A stretch of DNA of 49,198 bases from Streptomyces sp. H27-H1. Its GTDB lineage: Bacteria > Actinomycetota > Actinomycetes > Streptomycetales > Streptomycetaceae. Positions 36,201 through 44,194 of the stretch are shown piece after piece. The notes under the pieces are model-generated. The model was given only the letters and a program-made list of their open reading frames with translations. It made no database searches and was not told the origin of the DNA. Position numbers and translations under genes: made by a program. The DNA is taken from the NCBI RefSeq assembly GCF_026627445.1, contig NZ_JAPNLJ010000049.1:1-49198 (forward strand). Reading direction: 5' to 3'. Positions within the stretch are counted from its first letter, which is position 1, and every line of letters begins with the position of its first letter.

Positions 36201-37264
36201 GCCTCGTCCAGCTCGCCCGCCACCACCTCGACGACGGTGACCCCCTGCAGACCCTCGGCCGCCGCGAACACGGAGTCCGGCGGCACCAGACCCCCGCGGG
36301 AACCCGAGTCCAGCACGAGGACCACGTGCGGCTGGTCCAGCACCGGGGAACCCTCCCGGCTGAACCGGGGCCGCCCCTCCAGCCGGGAGCTCAGCAGCGC
36401 CTCCACCTCACCGATGTCGTCGCCGAACAGCCGCTTCGTACCGGCCCCGTCGATCTGACCCGGAAGCTGGGTGTGCGGCAGCCACTTCACCCAGTCCCAC
36501 TCCGCCACCGCGCCCGGCGCGGCCACCACCGCCACCATCAGGTCCTCGGGGGAGTGCAGCGTCGTCAGCTGCGCCACCAGCGCCCGCGCGGTGCCGCGCG
36601 CCGACTCCGCCTCCCCGGACACCGTCACGTGGTAGAACGCCCGCAACGACACCGCCATCGGCAGCCCGTCCAGCGAGGAGTGCACCTTCAGGAACCGCTG
36701 CATGGCACCCGCGGTCAGCGGCTCCAGCTCGTCCACCGGCGCCGTCTCCGGAGCCACCAGCGGGGTCGCCAGGCGCTGCGCGCCCAGCCCCAGCCGGGCC
36801 TGCCCGAAGTCCGCGTCGCCGACCCGCCGCTCCCACAGCCGCGAACCCTCGGCCACCACCGACCACAACTGCTCCGGAGCCGGGTGCAGATACAACTGCG
36901 CGTCACGCTGGGCCCGCGCGGTCCTCCGTACCTGACGGCGGGTTTGAGCCAGGTACTTGAGGTAGTCCCGCCGGATATCGGCCATTTGCCCTTGCGTGCC
37001 GCGCCGGTGCCGCACCAACTGGGCCACCAGCATGCCCACCGTCGACACCATCATCAGCACGCCCATGATGCGCATGAACGGCGCGGCACCCGGCATGAAG
37101 AAGAAGACGGCCGACGAGCCCATCCCGAGCATCGGGAGGAGCTGCATCAGCACACCCTCCTGCTGCCCCCGCGGGAGCTCCGGCGGGGCCTCCAGCCGCA
37201 GTTCGTCCGAAGGCACTTCGGACGGCAGTGACCGGGGCGGACGTTTGACGACGATCTGGCTCAC
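33281..37264 (-). CDS. eccC: Type VII secretion ATPase EccC (three ATPase domains)
   Basis: The motor of the ESX system, 1327 residues. Two membrane segments near residues 40-90 are followed by a long connecting domain and three FtsK/SpoIIIE-type ATPase domains. Their P-loops are GATGSGKSELL (about 477-487), GGPQSGKSTLM (about 840-850) and GESESGKTNLL (about 1127-1137). EccCa and EccCb are fused, as usual outside the ESX-1 type. The GTG at 37264 starts a family-like MSQIVVKRPPR; an earlier ATG at 37303 has no RBS-like sequence. It is transcribed toward esxA, in the opposite orientation. Confidence 0.95.
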   Translation of the reverse strand: MSQIVVKRPPRSLPSEVPSDELRLEAPPELPRGQQEGVLMQLLPMLGMGSSAVFFFMPGAAPFMRIMGVLMMVSTVGMLVAQLVRHRRGTQGQMADIRRDYLKYLAQTRRQVRRTARAQRDAQLYLHPAPEQLWSVVAEGSRLWERRVGDADFGQARLGLGAQRLATPLVAPETAPVDELEPLTAGAMQRFLKVHSSLDGLPMAVSLRAFYHVTVSGEAESARGTARALVAQLTTLHSPEDLMVAVVAAPGAVAEWDWVKWLPHTQLPGQIDGAGTKRLFGDDIGEVEALLSSRLEGRPRFSREGSPVLDQPHVVLVLDSGSRGGLVPPDSVFAAAEGLQGVTVVEVVAGELDEARGGLSVVVRPGRLRLESGAGIAYEGLPDTLSLPAAEALARQLAPLRTGGGDEDEPLLANLDFTDLLNLGDAGAVDVARTWRPRSAGERLRVPIGVGEDGSPVMLDLKEAAQEGMGPHGLCVGATGSGKSELLRTLVLGLAVTHTSETLNFVLADFKGGATFTGMGQMPHVAAVITNLADDLTLVDRMGDSIRGELQRRQELLRSAGNYANIHDYEKARAAGAPLEPLASLVLVIDEFSELLTAKPDFIDMFIQIGRIGRSLGVHLLLASQRLEEGKLRGLDTYLSYRIGLRTFSAAESRTAIGVPDAYHLPSVPGSGYLKFGTEEMTRFKAAYVSGTYRSGGPDLSVGLFPVERRPVLFTATPVPVVYAAPDPAYLSARAAEAERTAQGDDALADTVLDVIVGRLEGQGVPAHQVWLPPLDQAPPLDQLLPALAPSAERGLHAEGYTRPGGLVVPLGLIDKPFEQRREVLYRDFSGAAGHMMVVGGPQSGKSTLMRTLIASFALTHTPREVQFYGLDFGGGGLSSLSELPHVGGIASRLDPERVRRTVAEVAGVLRRREEFFRSNGIDSIGTYRRRRAAGELPGEAWGDVFLVIDGWGGFRNEYEALEQIVTDIASRGLGYGIHVVVTVARYMEVRAALKDQILSRLELRLGDVMDSEFDRKVAANVPPGMPGRGQVAEKLHFLGALPRVDGSHATEDLSEATAAFVDAVKQNWPGQAAPGVRLLPRLLHADQLPKGGEYPERGIAIGIDETELEPVFVDFETDPFLLVFGESESGKTNLLRLIAQRIAERYGPDRARLVVGDYRRGLLGALPEEHLLEYAPMASSLQMHMEALAGVFARRQPPQDVTPQQLRDRSWWTGPDVFIIIDDFDLVATSQGNPLAQLVEFLPFARDTGVRFVIARSSAGASRALYEPFMQRIKELGAQGVVLSGDPSEGDLVGNVRPRPMPPGRASFVSRKRGTSLVQIGRMPGM

Positions 37265-37354
37265 CGGAGCATCAATCCCTCGAAAACAGACGGGACGTCG
37301 CAACGGGCGCCCTCAAGTCCCGGGCGCGAAGGGGGTCTCCTCCGCAGAGAGGTG

Positions 37355-37393
37355 ATCCTACTTGCCGACAGTCACCCACACGCCCGGTAGGGT
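37355..37393. promoter_or_regulatory. Facing promoter elements between eccC and eccD
   Basis: For eccD, TAGGGT (37388-37393) follows TTGCCG (37362-37367) with a 20-nt gap, so the pairing is poor. For eccC, TAGGAT reads on the - strand at 37355-37360. The two -10-like boxes are 27 nt apart and may share a control region. The strong -10 matches are seen directly; function is inferred. Confidence 0.4.
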
Positions 37394-37490
37394 GGCGCGC
37401 GGCATGCGCATCCGCGAATCGGCTGCGCACCGGCGGGCGGACCACCACCCCCGGCGCACGCCGACGCACACACCCACCGGGGGGCATCAG

Positions 37491-38996
37491 GTGAACACCG
37501 CCGAGGCGACCGGCTTCCGCAGGGTCACCGTCGTGGCTCCCGACAGCCGCATAGACGTCGCCCTCCCCGAGGACATCGCCGTCGCCGACATCTACCCCGA
37601 GCTGCTGCGCCTCACCGGCCAGACCCAGCCCGTCGGCGCCCCGACAGGCTTCCACCTGGTCCTGCGCTCCGGCACCGTCCTCGACGGCGCCCGCACCCTC
37701 GCCGCCCAGCAGGTGCTGGACGGCGAAGTACTGAGCCTGCGCCCCTTCGCCGAGTCCCTGCCGCCCGCGGTCTTCGACGACGTCTCCGACGCCGTCGCCT
37801 CCGCCGTGGTGCAGGGCCGCCACCGCTGGAGCGACGACATGCTGCGCGGCGCGGGCCTGACCGGCGCCGCCGTCCTCTTCGTCCTCCTCGGCTTCGTCCT
37901 CTGGTACGCCGACCCCGTCCTGCACGACATGCACGGCCTGCCCGGCATCATCGCCGGCTCCGTCGGCGTGCTCCTGACCGCCGCCGCCGGGGTTCGCGCC
38001 CGGGTCTACCGCGACCGCGGCTCCGCCGTCGCCCTCGGCCTCGCCGCCGTACCGCACCTGCTGCTGGCCGGATCCGGCATCATCGCCCCCGCCGCCGGCC
38101 AGGGCCCCGGCCGGCTCCAGTTCCTCCTCGGCTGCGTCTGCGTGCTCGTCGCCTCCGTCGCCCTCGTCGCCCTCACCCCCGACGGTGACGCCCCCTTCGT
38201 CGCGACCACCTTCCTCGGCGCCACCGGCACCCTGGCCACCTTCGCCGCGATCGCCGCCGACACCGGCGCGACCTCCGCCGCCGCCGTCTGCGCCCCGGCC
38301 GCCATCGGCCTCGTCGCCTTCCTCCCCGGCCTCTCCGCCCGCTTCGCCCGGCTCCCCATCGGCTACGCCTCCCCGCAGAGCGCCGTAGCCGAGTACGAGA
38401 CCCCGGACCGCTACGAGAGCGAGCCCTACGGTGAGCGCTCCGCCGCCGACGCGCACGACTCCGGGGCCCCGCTCGACGCCGAGGCCATCGCCGCCCAGGC
38501 CCGCCGCGGCCACGAGATGCTCCTCGGACTGGTCGGCGGCTGCGCCGCGGTCGCCGTCGGCTCCGCCGCCGTCCTCGGCTTCTCCGACAACACCTGGGCC
38601 CGGCTCCTGGCCCTGGCCACCGGGCTCGCCATGCTGCTGCGCGCCCGGCTCTTCCGCTACACCTCCCAGGTCGCCTGCACCCTCGTGGCCGGCTTCGCCG
38701 CCCTCGGCCTGCTCGTCCTCGGCCTCGCCATGAACCCGCCGGCCGACCTGCTCCGCGAGCTCGCCCTGTACGGGGACCACAGCGGTCTGGAGCTCCGTAC
38801 GCTCTGGCTTTCCGCGGCCGTGGCCGCCGGTGCGGCCCTCCTCACGGGAATTGCGCTGGTCATTCCCCGCAAGGGTCTGTCACCCTTCTGGGGGCGCCTG
38901 CTGGATCTCACCGAGGCCGCGGTGCTGCTCAGCCTGGTCCCGCTGACCCTGGCCGTGCTCGACGTCTACGCCCGGGCCCGCGCTCTCACCAGCTGA
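37491..38996 (+). CDS. eccD: Type VII secretion integral membrane protein EccD
   Basis: 501 residues. A ubiquitin-like cytosolic domain (1-95, VTVVAPDSRIDVALPEDIAVADIYPELL) is followed by a Trp-containing linker and about 11 hydrophobic membrane segments, which is the EccD layout. A hydrophilic loop lies between the two halves of the membrane region (YETPDRYESEPYGERS). EccD lines the ESX membrane complex. GTG at 37491 is chosen to start at the conserved region; the longer in-frame start at 37362 adds His/Pro/Thr-rich residues. It is the last gene of the locus on the right. Confidence 0.92.
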   Translation: MNTAEATGFRRVTVVAPDSRIDVALPEDIAVADIYPELLRLTGQTQPVGAPTGFHLVLRSGTVLDGARTLAAQQVLDGEVLSLRPFAESLPPAVFDDVSDAVASAVVQGRHRWSDDMLRGAGLTGAAVLFVLLGFVLWYADPVLHDMHGLPGIIAGSVGVLLTAAAGVRARVYRDRGSAVALGLAAVPHLLLAGSGIIAPAAGQGPGRLQFLLGCVCVLVASVALVALTPDGDAPFVATTFLGATGTLATFAAIAADTGATSAAAVCAPAAIGLVAFLPGLSARFARLPIGYASPQSAVAEYETPDRYESEPYGERSAADAHDSGAPLDAEAIAAQARRGHEMLLGLVGGCAAVAVGSAAVLGFSDNTWARLLALATGLAMLLRARLFRYTSQVACTLVAGFAALGLLVLGLAMNPPADLLRELALYGDHSGLELRTLWLSAAVAAGAALLTGIALVIPRKGLSPFWGRLLDLTEAAVLLSLVPLTLAVLDVYARARALTS

Positions 38997-39108
38997 GACT
39001 GGGCAGAGCGGCAGCCTGGTACGCTGTGTGACGGCCGCTTGTGTACGCGCCCCCGGATTCCTCCGGAGGCTGCGCTCAGCGGACCCCGCCTCCCGAGTTA
39101 CGGAAGCT

Positions 39109-39130
39109 CCCCAGAGAATTCGACCTGGGG
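39109..39130 (+). promoter_or_regulatory. Hairpin in the rpsO leader
   Basis: CCCCAG (39109-39114) pairs with CTGGGG (39125-39130), 38 nt before the rpsO start. Ribosomal protein S15 binds structured rpsO leaders in several bacterial lineages to repress itself; whether this leader does so is inference. A possible -10 TACGCT lies at 39020-39025. Confidence 0.35.
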
Positions 39131-39168
39131 CACTCGGTGGCAACGAAGACCTATTACGAGGAGTACGC

Positions 39169-39456
39169 GTGCCGCTCGACGCCGCAGTAAAGAAGCAGCT
39201 CATCGCAGAGTTTGGTGCCAAGGAGGGCGACACCGGCTCCCCCGAGGTCCAGGTCGCCATGCTGTCCCGCCGCATCTCGGACCTGACCGAGCACCTGAAG
39301 CTCCACAAGCACGACCACCACTCCCGTCGTGGTCTGCTGATCCTGGTCGGCCAGCGCCGCCGCCTTCTGCAGTACCTGGCCAAGAAGGACATCCAGCGCT
39401 TCCGTACGCTGGTCGAGCGCCTCGGCATCCGCCGCGGTGCGGCCGGCGCCAAGTAA
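39169..39456 (+). CDS. rpsO: 30S ribosomal protein S15
   Basis: S15 binds 16S rRNA early in 30S assembly. The 95-residue product is of standard length, with the signature HKHDHHSRRGLLILVGQRRRLL and DIQRFRTLVERLGIRR. The GTG at 39169 follows GAGGAG by about 8 nt. The gene is followed by a hairpin and pnp, the widely conserved rpsO-pnp order. Confidence 0.97.
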   Translation: MPLDAAVKKQLIAEFGAKEGDTGSPEVQVAMLSRRISDLTEHLKLHKHDHHSRRGLLILVGQRRRLLQYLAKKDIQRFRTLVERLGIRRGAAGAK

Positions 39457-39466
39457 AGACGCTGTG

Positions 39467-39503
39467 AAGGGAGCGGTTCCCACATTGAGGGGGCCGCTCC
39501 CTT
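39467..39503 (+). terminator. Hairpin between rpsO and pnp
   Basis: AAGGGAGCGG (39467-39476) pairs with CCGCTCCCTT (39494-39503) with a partly paired loop. It may end the rpsO transcript. In Streptomyces the rpsO-pnp intergenic hairpin is also cut by RNase III, so this may be a processing site. Confidence 0.7.
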
Positions 39504-39740
39504 TGCTGTACGTGCGCGACGTACCGGACGCTTTGTAGTCTGGAGACCGCGCGCACAACTGAAGAGGGGGAGCGCCCTCCCTATGCCGCCGGTCCTCGGT
39601 AGTGGCAACCGGAAAGCCCGCACGCGGCTTCGCCCGGCTGCTTCGATCGAAGACCGGCCCGCACGCCAAGAGCGCTCCTCCGCAACCGTCCACCACCACA
39701 CGGGTGGCGGACGGAGACGACGAAAATGGAGAGAACGCTA

Positions 39741-41972
39741 GTGGAGAACGAGACCCACTACGCCGAGGCCGTCATTGACAACGGTTCCTTCGGTACCCGC
39801 ACCATCCGCTTCGAGACGGGCCGTCTGGCCCGCCAGGCCGCCGGCTCCGCCGTTGCCTACCTGGACGACGACACGATGGTGCTTTCCGCCACCACCGCGT
39901 CGAAGAAGCCCAAGGACCAGCTCGACTTCTTCCCCCTGACGGTGGACGTCGAGGAGCGGCAGTACGCGGCCGGCAAGATCCCCGGCTCCTTCTTCCGCCG
40001 CGAGGGTCGCCCCTCCGAGGACGCGATCCTCACCTGTCGCCTGATCGACCGCCCGCTGCGCCCGTCCTTCAAGAAGGGCCTGCGCAACGAGATCCAGGTC
40101 GTCGCGACGATCATGGCGCTCAACCCCGACCACCTGTACGACGTCGTGGCGATCAACGCCGCCTCCGCGTCCACCCAGCTGGCCGGCCTGCCCTTCTCCG
40201 GCCCGATCGGCGGCGTCCGCGTCGCGCTGATCCGCGGCCAGTGGGTTGCCTTCCCGACGCACACCGAGCTCGAGGACGCCGTCTTCGACATGGTCGTCGC
40301 GGGCCGCGTGCTCGAGGACGGCGACGTCGCGATCATGATGGTCGAGGCCGAGGCCACCGAGAAGACCATCGCCCTCGTCAAGGGCGGCGCCGAGGCGCCG
40401 ACCGAGGAGGTCGTGGCCGCCGGCCTCGACGCCTCGAAGCCCTTCATCAAGGCCCTCTGCAAGGCCCAGGCCGACCTGGCCGCCAAGGCCGCCAAGCCCG
40501 AGGGCGAGTTCCCGGTCTTCCTGGACTACCAGGACGACGTGTACGAGGCCCTCTCGGCCGCCGTCAAGGGCGAGCTCGCCAAGGCGCTGACCATCGCGGG
40601 CAAGCAGGACCGCGAGGCCGAGCTGGACCGCGTCAAGGAGATCGCCGCCGCGAAGCTCCTCCCGGCCTTCGAAGGCCGCGAGAAGGAGATCTCCGCCGCG
40701 TACCGCAGCCTGACCAAGGCCCTGGTCCGCGAGCGCGTCATCAAGGACAAGATCCGCATCGACGGTCGCGGGATCACGGACATCCGTACCCTCGCCGCCG
40801 AGGTCGAGGCCATCCCGCGCGTGCACGGCTCGGCGCTGTTCGAGCGTGGCGAGACCCAGATCCTGGGCGTCACCACCCTCAACATGCTCCGCATGGAGCA
40901 GCAGCTGGACACCCTCTCCCCGGTGACCCGCAAGCGCTACATGCACAACTACAACTTCCCGCCGTACTCGGTCGGCGAGACCGGCCGCGTCGGTTCGCCG
41001 AAGCGCCGCGAGATCGGCCACGGCGCGCTCGCCGAGCGCGCGATCGTGCCGGTCCTCCCGACGCGCGAGGAGTTCCCCTACGCGATCCGTCAGGTGTCCG
41101 AGGCCCTCAGCTCCAACGGCTCGACGTCCATGGGCTCGGTCTGCGCCTCCACCATGTCGCTGCTGAACGCCGGTGTGCCCCTCAAGGCCCCCGTCGCCGG
41201 TATCGCCATGGGCCTGATCTCGCAGGAGATCGACGGCAAGACCCACTACGTCGCCCTCACCGACATCCTCGGTGCGGAAGACGCCTTCGGCGACATGGAC
41301 TTCAAGGTCGCCGGCACCAAGGAGTTCGTCACCGCGCTCCAGCTGGACACCAAGCTCGACGGCATCCCGGCCTCCGTTCTGGCCGCCGCCCTCAAGCAGG
41401 CCCGCGACGCCCGCCTCCACATCCTCGACGTGATGATGGAAGCGATCGACACGCCGGACGCCATGTCCCCGTTCGCCCCGCGGATCATCACGGTCAAGAT
41501 CCCGGTGGACAAGATCGGCGAGGTCATCGGGCCCAAGGGTAAGATGATCAACCAGATCCAGGAAGACACCGGCGCCGAGATCACGATCGAGGACGACGGC
41601 ACCATCTACATCGGTGCCTCCGACGGCCCGGCCGCCGAGGCCGCCCGCGCCACGATCAACCAGATCGCCAACCCGACCATGCCGGAGGTCGGCGAGCGTT
41701 ACCTGGGTACGGTCGTCAAGACCACCACCTTCGGTGCCTTCGTCTCCCTCATGCCGGGCAAGGACGGTCTGCTGCACATCTCGCAGATCCGCAAGCTCGC
41801 CGGTGGCAAGCGCGTGGAGAACGTCGAGGACGTGCTCGCGGTCGGTACCAAGGTCCAGGTCGAGATCGCGGAGATCGACTCCCGCGGCAAGCTCTCCCTG
41901 ATCCCCGTGGTCGACGGCGAGACCGCCGACGCCGACTCGGATGACGCAGACAAGGACGACTCCGACAAGTGA
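39741..41972 (+). CDS. pnp: Polyribonucleotide nucleotidyltransferase (PNPase)
   Basis: PNPase degrades RNA 3' to 5' by phosphorolysis and, in Streptomyces, also adds 3' tails. The 743-residue product contains two RNase PH domains (first about 10-240, second about 330-560, the latter with the active-site SNGSTSMGSVCAS), a helical linker, a KH domain (GEVIGPKGKMINQIQEDTGA) and an S1 domain (GTVVKTTTFGAFVSLMPGKDGLLHIS) with an acidic tail. GTG at 39741 has GGAGAG 6-7 nt upstream; ATG at 39726 is an alternative adding five residues. The next gene starts within the pnp stop. Confidence 0.95.
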   Translation: MENETHYAEAVIDNGSFGTRTIRFETGRLARQAAGSAVAYLDDDTMVLSATTASKKPKDQLDFFPLTVDVEERQYAAGKIPGSFFRREGRPSEDAILTCRLIDRPLRPSFKKGLRNEIQVVATIMALNPDHLYDVVAINAASASTQLAGLPFSGPIGGVRVALIRGQWVAFPTHTELEDAVFDMVVAGRVLEDGDVAIMMVEAEATEKTIALVKGGAEAPTEEVVAAGLDASKPFIKALCKAQADLAAKAAKPEGEFPVFLDYQDDVYEALSAAVKGELAKALTIAGKQDREAELDRVKEIAAAKLLPAFEGREKEISAAYRSLTKALVRERVIKDKIRIDGRGITDIRTLAAEVEAIPRVHGSALFERGETQILGVTTLNMLRMEQQLDTLSPVTRKRYMHNYNFPPYSVGETGRVGSPKRREIGHGALAERAIVPVLPTREEFPYAIRQVSEALSSNGSTSMGSVCASTMSLLNAGVPLKAPVAGIAMGLISQEIDGKTHYVALTDILGAEDAFGDMDFKVAGTKEFVTALQLDTKLDGIPASVLAAALKQARDARLHILDVMMEAIDTPDAMSPFAPRIITVKIPVDKIGEVIGPKGKMINQIQEDTGAEITIEDDGTIYIGASDGPAAEAARATINQIANPTMPEVGERYLGTVVKTTTFGAFVSLMPGKDGLLHISQIRKLAGGKRVENVEDVLAVGTKVQVEIAEIDSRGKLSLIPVVDGETADADSDDADKDDSDK

Positions 41973-43348
41973 CGTCGCGTAGTTCGCGTGTGACGGCCCG
42001 CCCCTCTTCGGAGGGGCGGGCCGTCGCCCGTACCCAAACATTGCTCAAGGGCGCCAACGGCATCGGCACCGTGCGGCGTACGGTCCTCCCCGGCGGACTG
42101 CGCGTTGTCACCGAGACCCTGCCGTCCGTCCGCTCCGCCACCTTCGGGATCTGGGCGCACGTCGGCTCCCGGGACGAGACGCCGTCACTGAACGGCGCCA
42201 CGCACTATCTCGAGCACCTCCTCTTCAAGGGCACCGAGAAGCGCAGTGCCCTCGACATCTCCTCCGCGATCGACGCGGTCGGCGGCGAGATGAACGCCTT
42301 CACGGCGAAGGAGTACACCTGCTACTACGCGCGGGTGCTCGACACCGACCTGCCCCTGGCCATCGACGTCGTGTGCGACATGCTCACCGGCTCGCTGATC
42401 CTCGAATCCGATGTCGACGCCGAGCGCGGAGTCATCCTCGAAGAGATCGCGATGACCGAGGACGATCCGGGCGACATGGTCCACGACCTGTTCGCCCAGA
42501 CCATGTACGGGGACACCCCGCTCGGGCGCCCCGTCCTCGGCACCGTGGACACGATCAACGCGCTCACCGCCGACCGGATCCGCCGCTTCTACAAGAAGCA
42601 CTACGACCCCACCCACCTGGTCGTGGCGGCCGCCGGAAACGTCGACCACAACAAGGTCGTACGCCAGGTCCGCGCGGCCTTCGAGAAGGCCGGCGCCCTG
42701 ACCCGCACCGACGCCGAACCGGTGGGACCGCGCTCCGGCACCAAGCGGATCCGCACCTCCGGCCGGGTCGAGCTGGTCAACCGTAAGACCGAGCAGGCCC
42801 ACGTGGTCCTCGGCATGCCGGCCCTGGCCCGCACCGACGAGCGCCGCTGGGCACTGGGCGTACTGAACACCGCGCTCGGAGGTGGCATGTCCTCCCGCCT
42901 CTTCCAGGAGGTCAGGGAGAAGCGCGGCCTCGCGTACAGCGTGTACTCGTACACCTCGGGCTTCGCCGACACCGGCCTCTTCGGCGTCTACGCCGGCTGC
43001 CGCCCGAGCCAGGTCCACGACGTACTGCGGATCTGCCGGGACGAGCTGGACAAGGTCGCCGCCGACGGCCTCACCGACGAGGAGATCCGGCGGGCCGTCG
43101 GCCAGCTGTCCGGCTCCACCGTCCTCGGCCTGGAGGACACCGGCGCGATCATGAACCGGATCGGCAAGAGCGAGCTGTGCTGGGGCGACCAGATGTCGGT
43201 CGACGACCTGCTGGCCCGGATCGGGGCCGTCACCCCGGACGAGGTGCGCTCGGTCGCCCAGGACGTACTGGCCCAGCGGCCGTCGCTCGCGGTGATCGGC
43301 CCGCTGAAGGAGAAGCAGGCAGCCCGTCTCGACGAGGTCGTCGCCTGA
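41969..43348 (+). CDS. M16-family zinc metallopeptidase
   Basis: 459 residues. The inverted zinc motif HYLEH is at 79-83, with a downstream Glu in the conserved EIAMTEDDPGDMVHD region. Both halves of the M16 fold are present, including the C-terminal R-Y type loop (GGMSSRLFQEVREKRGLAYSVYSY). Substrate unknown. GTG 41969 overlaps the pnp stop (GTGA). However, a strong terminator (41993-42024) lies in the first 20 codons. Later in-frame starts such as GTG 41990, TTG 42041 or GTG 42071 are possible, though without clear RBS. The zinc motif and later domain are unaffected. Confidence 0.88.
   Translation: MTSRSSRVTARPSSEGRAVARTQTLLKGANGIGTVRRTVLPGGLRVVTETLPSVRSATFGIWAHVGSRDETPSLNGATHYLEHLLFKGTEKRSALDISSAIDAVGGEMNAFTAKEYTCYYARVLDTDLPLAIDVVCDMLTGSLILESDVDAERGVILEEIAMTEDDPGDMVHDLFAQTMYGDTPLGRPVLGTVDTINALTADRIRRFYKKHYDPTHLVVAAAGNVDHNKVVRQVRAAFEKAGALTRTDAEPVGPRSGTKRIRTSGRVELVNRKTEQAHVVLGMPALARTDERRWALGVLNTALGGGMSSRLFQEVREKRGLAYSVYSYTSGFADTGLFGVYAGCRPSQVHDVLRICRDELDKVAADGLTDEEIRRAVGQLSGSTVLGLEDTGAIMNRIGKSELCWGDQMSVDDLLARIGAVTPDEVRSVAQDVLAQRPSLAVIGPLKEKQAARLDEVVA
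41993..42024 (+). terminator. 14-bp UUCG-loop terminator after pnp
   Basis: The arm 41993-42006 pairs perfectly with 42011-42024 around a TTCG loop closed by C-G, an extra-stable tetraloop. It lies 21 nt after the pnp stop and inside the first codons of the annotated M16 gene. Confidence 0.88.
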
Positions 43349-43422
43349 CCCGGCGCATCTCAGGAGCACGTTGCCTGGGCCCCGGGACAGGGCCCAGGTC
43401 CGCACGGACTTTAAGGAATGAC

Positions 43423-44175
43423 ATGAGCAAGCTGCGCGTGGCGGTTCTCGGCGCCCACGGCCGTATCGGCTCCGAGGCGGTCAAGGCCGTCGAGGCCGCC
43501 CCGGACATGGAACTGGTGGCCGCCCTCGGCCGCGGAGACAAGCTGGAGACGCTGACCGACGCCGGCGCCCAGGTCGCGGTCGAGCTGACCACCCCCGCCT
43601 CGGTGATGGAGAACCTGGAGTTCCTCATCGGCCACGGCATCCACGGAGTGGTCGGCACCACCGGCTGGACCGAGGACCGCCTCGCCCGGCTGAACACCTG
43701 GCTCGCCGCGTCCCCGGGCACCGGTGTGCTCATCGCGCCGAACTTCTCCATCGGCGCCGTCCTCACCATGAAGTTCGCCGTCCAGGCCGCGCGGTACTTC
43801 GAGTCCGTCGAGGTCGTCGAACTGCACCACCCCAACAAGGTCGACGCCCCCTCCGGCACGGCCACCCGTACGGCGCAGCTCATCGCGGCCGCCCGCGCCG
43901 AGGCCGGCCTCGGCGCGCAGCCCGACGCGACCGCCACCGCGCTCGACGGAGCGCGCGGCGCGGACGTCGACGGCGTCCCGGTGCACGCGATCCGCCTGCG
44001 TGGCCTGCTGGCCCACCAGGAGGTGCTCCTCGGCGGTGAGGGCGAGACCCTGACCATCCGTCACGACTCCCTGCACCACAGCAGCTTCATGCCGGGCATC
44101 CTGCTCGGCGCGCGCCGCGTGACGCAGGCCCCGGGCCTCACCTTCGGCCTGGAAAACTTCCTCGAACTCGGCTGA
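43423..44175 (+). CDS. dapB: 4-hydroxy-tetrahydrodipicolinate reductase
   Basis: DapB reduces the DapA product with NAD(P)H in the lysine/diaminopimelate pathway. The 250-residue product has GAHGRIGSE (nucleotide-binding, near 10-18), GTTGWT, and the catalytic ELHHPNKVDAPSGTA motif. The start ATG at 43423 is preceded by AAGGA 6 nt upstream; an overlapping earlier ATG at 43418 is out of frame. dapA lies 1.9 kb downstream. Confidence 0.96.
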   Translation: MSKLRVAVLGAHGRIGSEAVKAVEAAPDMELVAALGRGDKLETLTDAGAQVAVELTTPASVMENLEFLIGHGIHGVVGTTGWTEDRLARLNTWLAASPGTGVLIAPNFSIGAVLTMKFAVQAARYFESVEVVELHHPNKVDAPSGTATRTAQLIAAARAEAGLGAQPDATATALDGARGADVDGVPVHAIRLRGLLAHQEVLLGGEGETLTIRHDSLHHSSFMPGILLGARRVTQAPGLTFGLENFLELG

Positions 44176-44194
44176 CGAGCAGGCGGCTTCACCC

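Noticed and set aside
33710..37231. Open frame of 1173 codons on the + strand opposite eccC
   Set aside because: Same cause: high G+C at third positions keeps the antisense frame open. The product is Arg/His/Gln-rich with no recognisable domain, and eccC is certain.
39738..42041. Open frame of 767 codons on the - strand opposite pnp
   Set aside because: Shadow of pnp with Asp/Gly/Leu/Val repeats and no motif.
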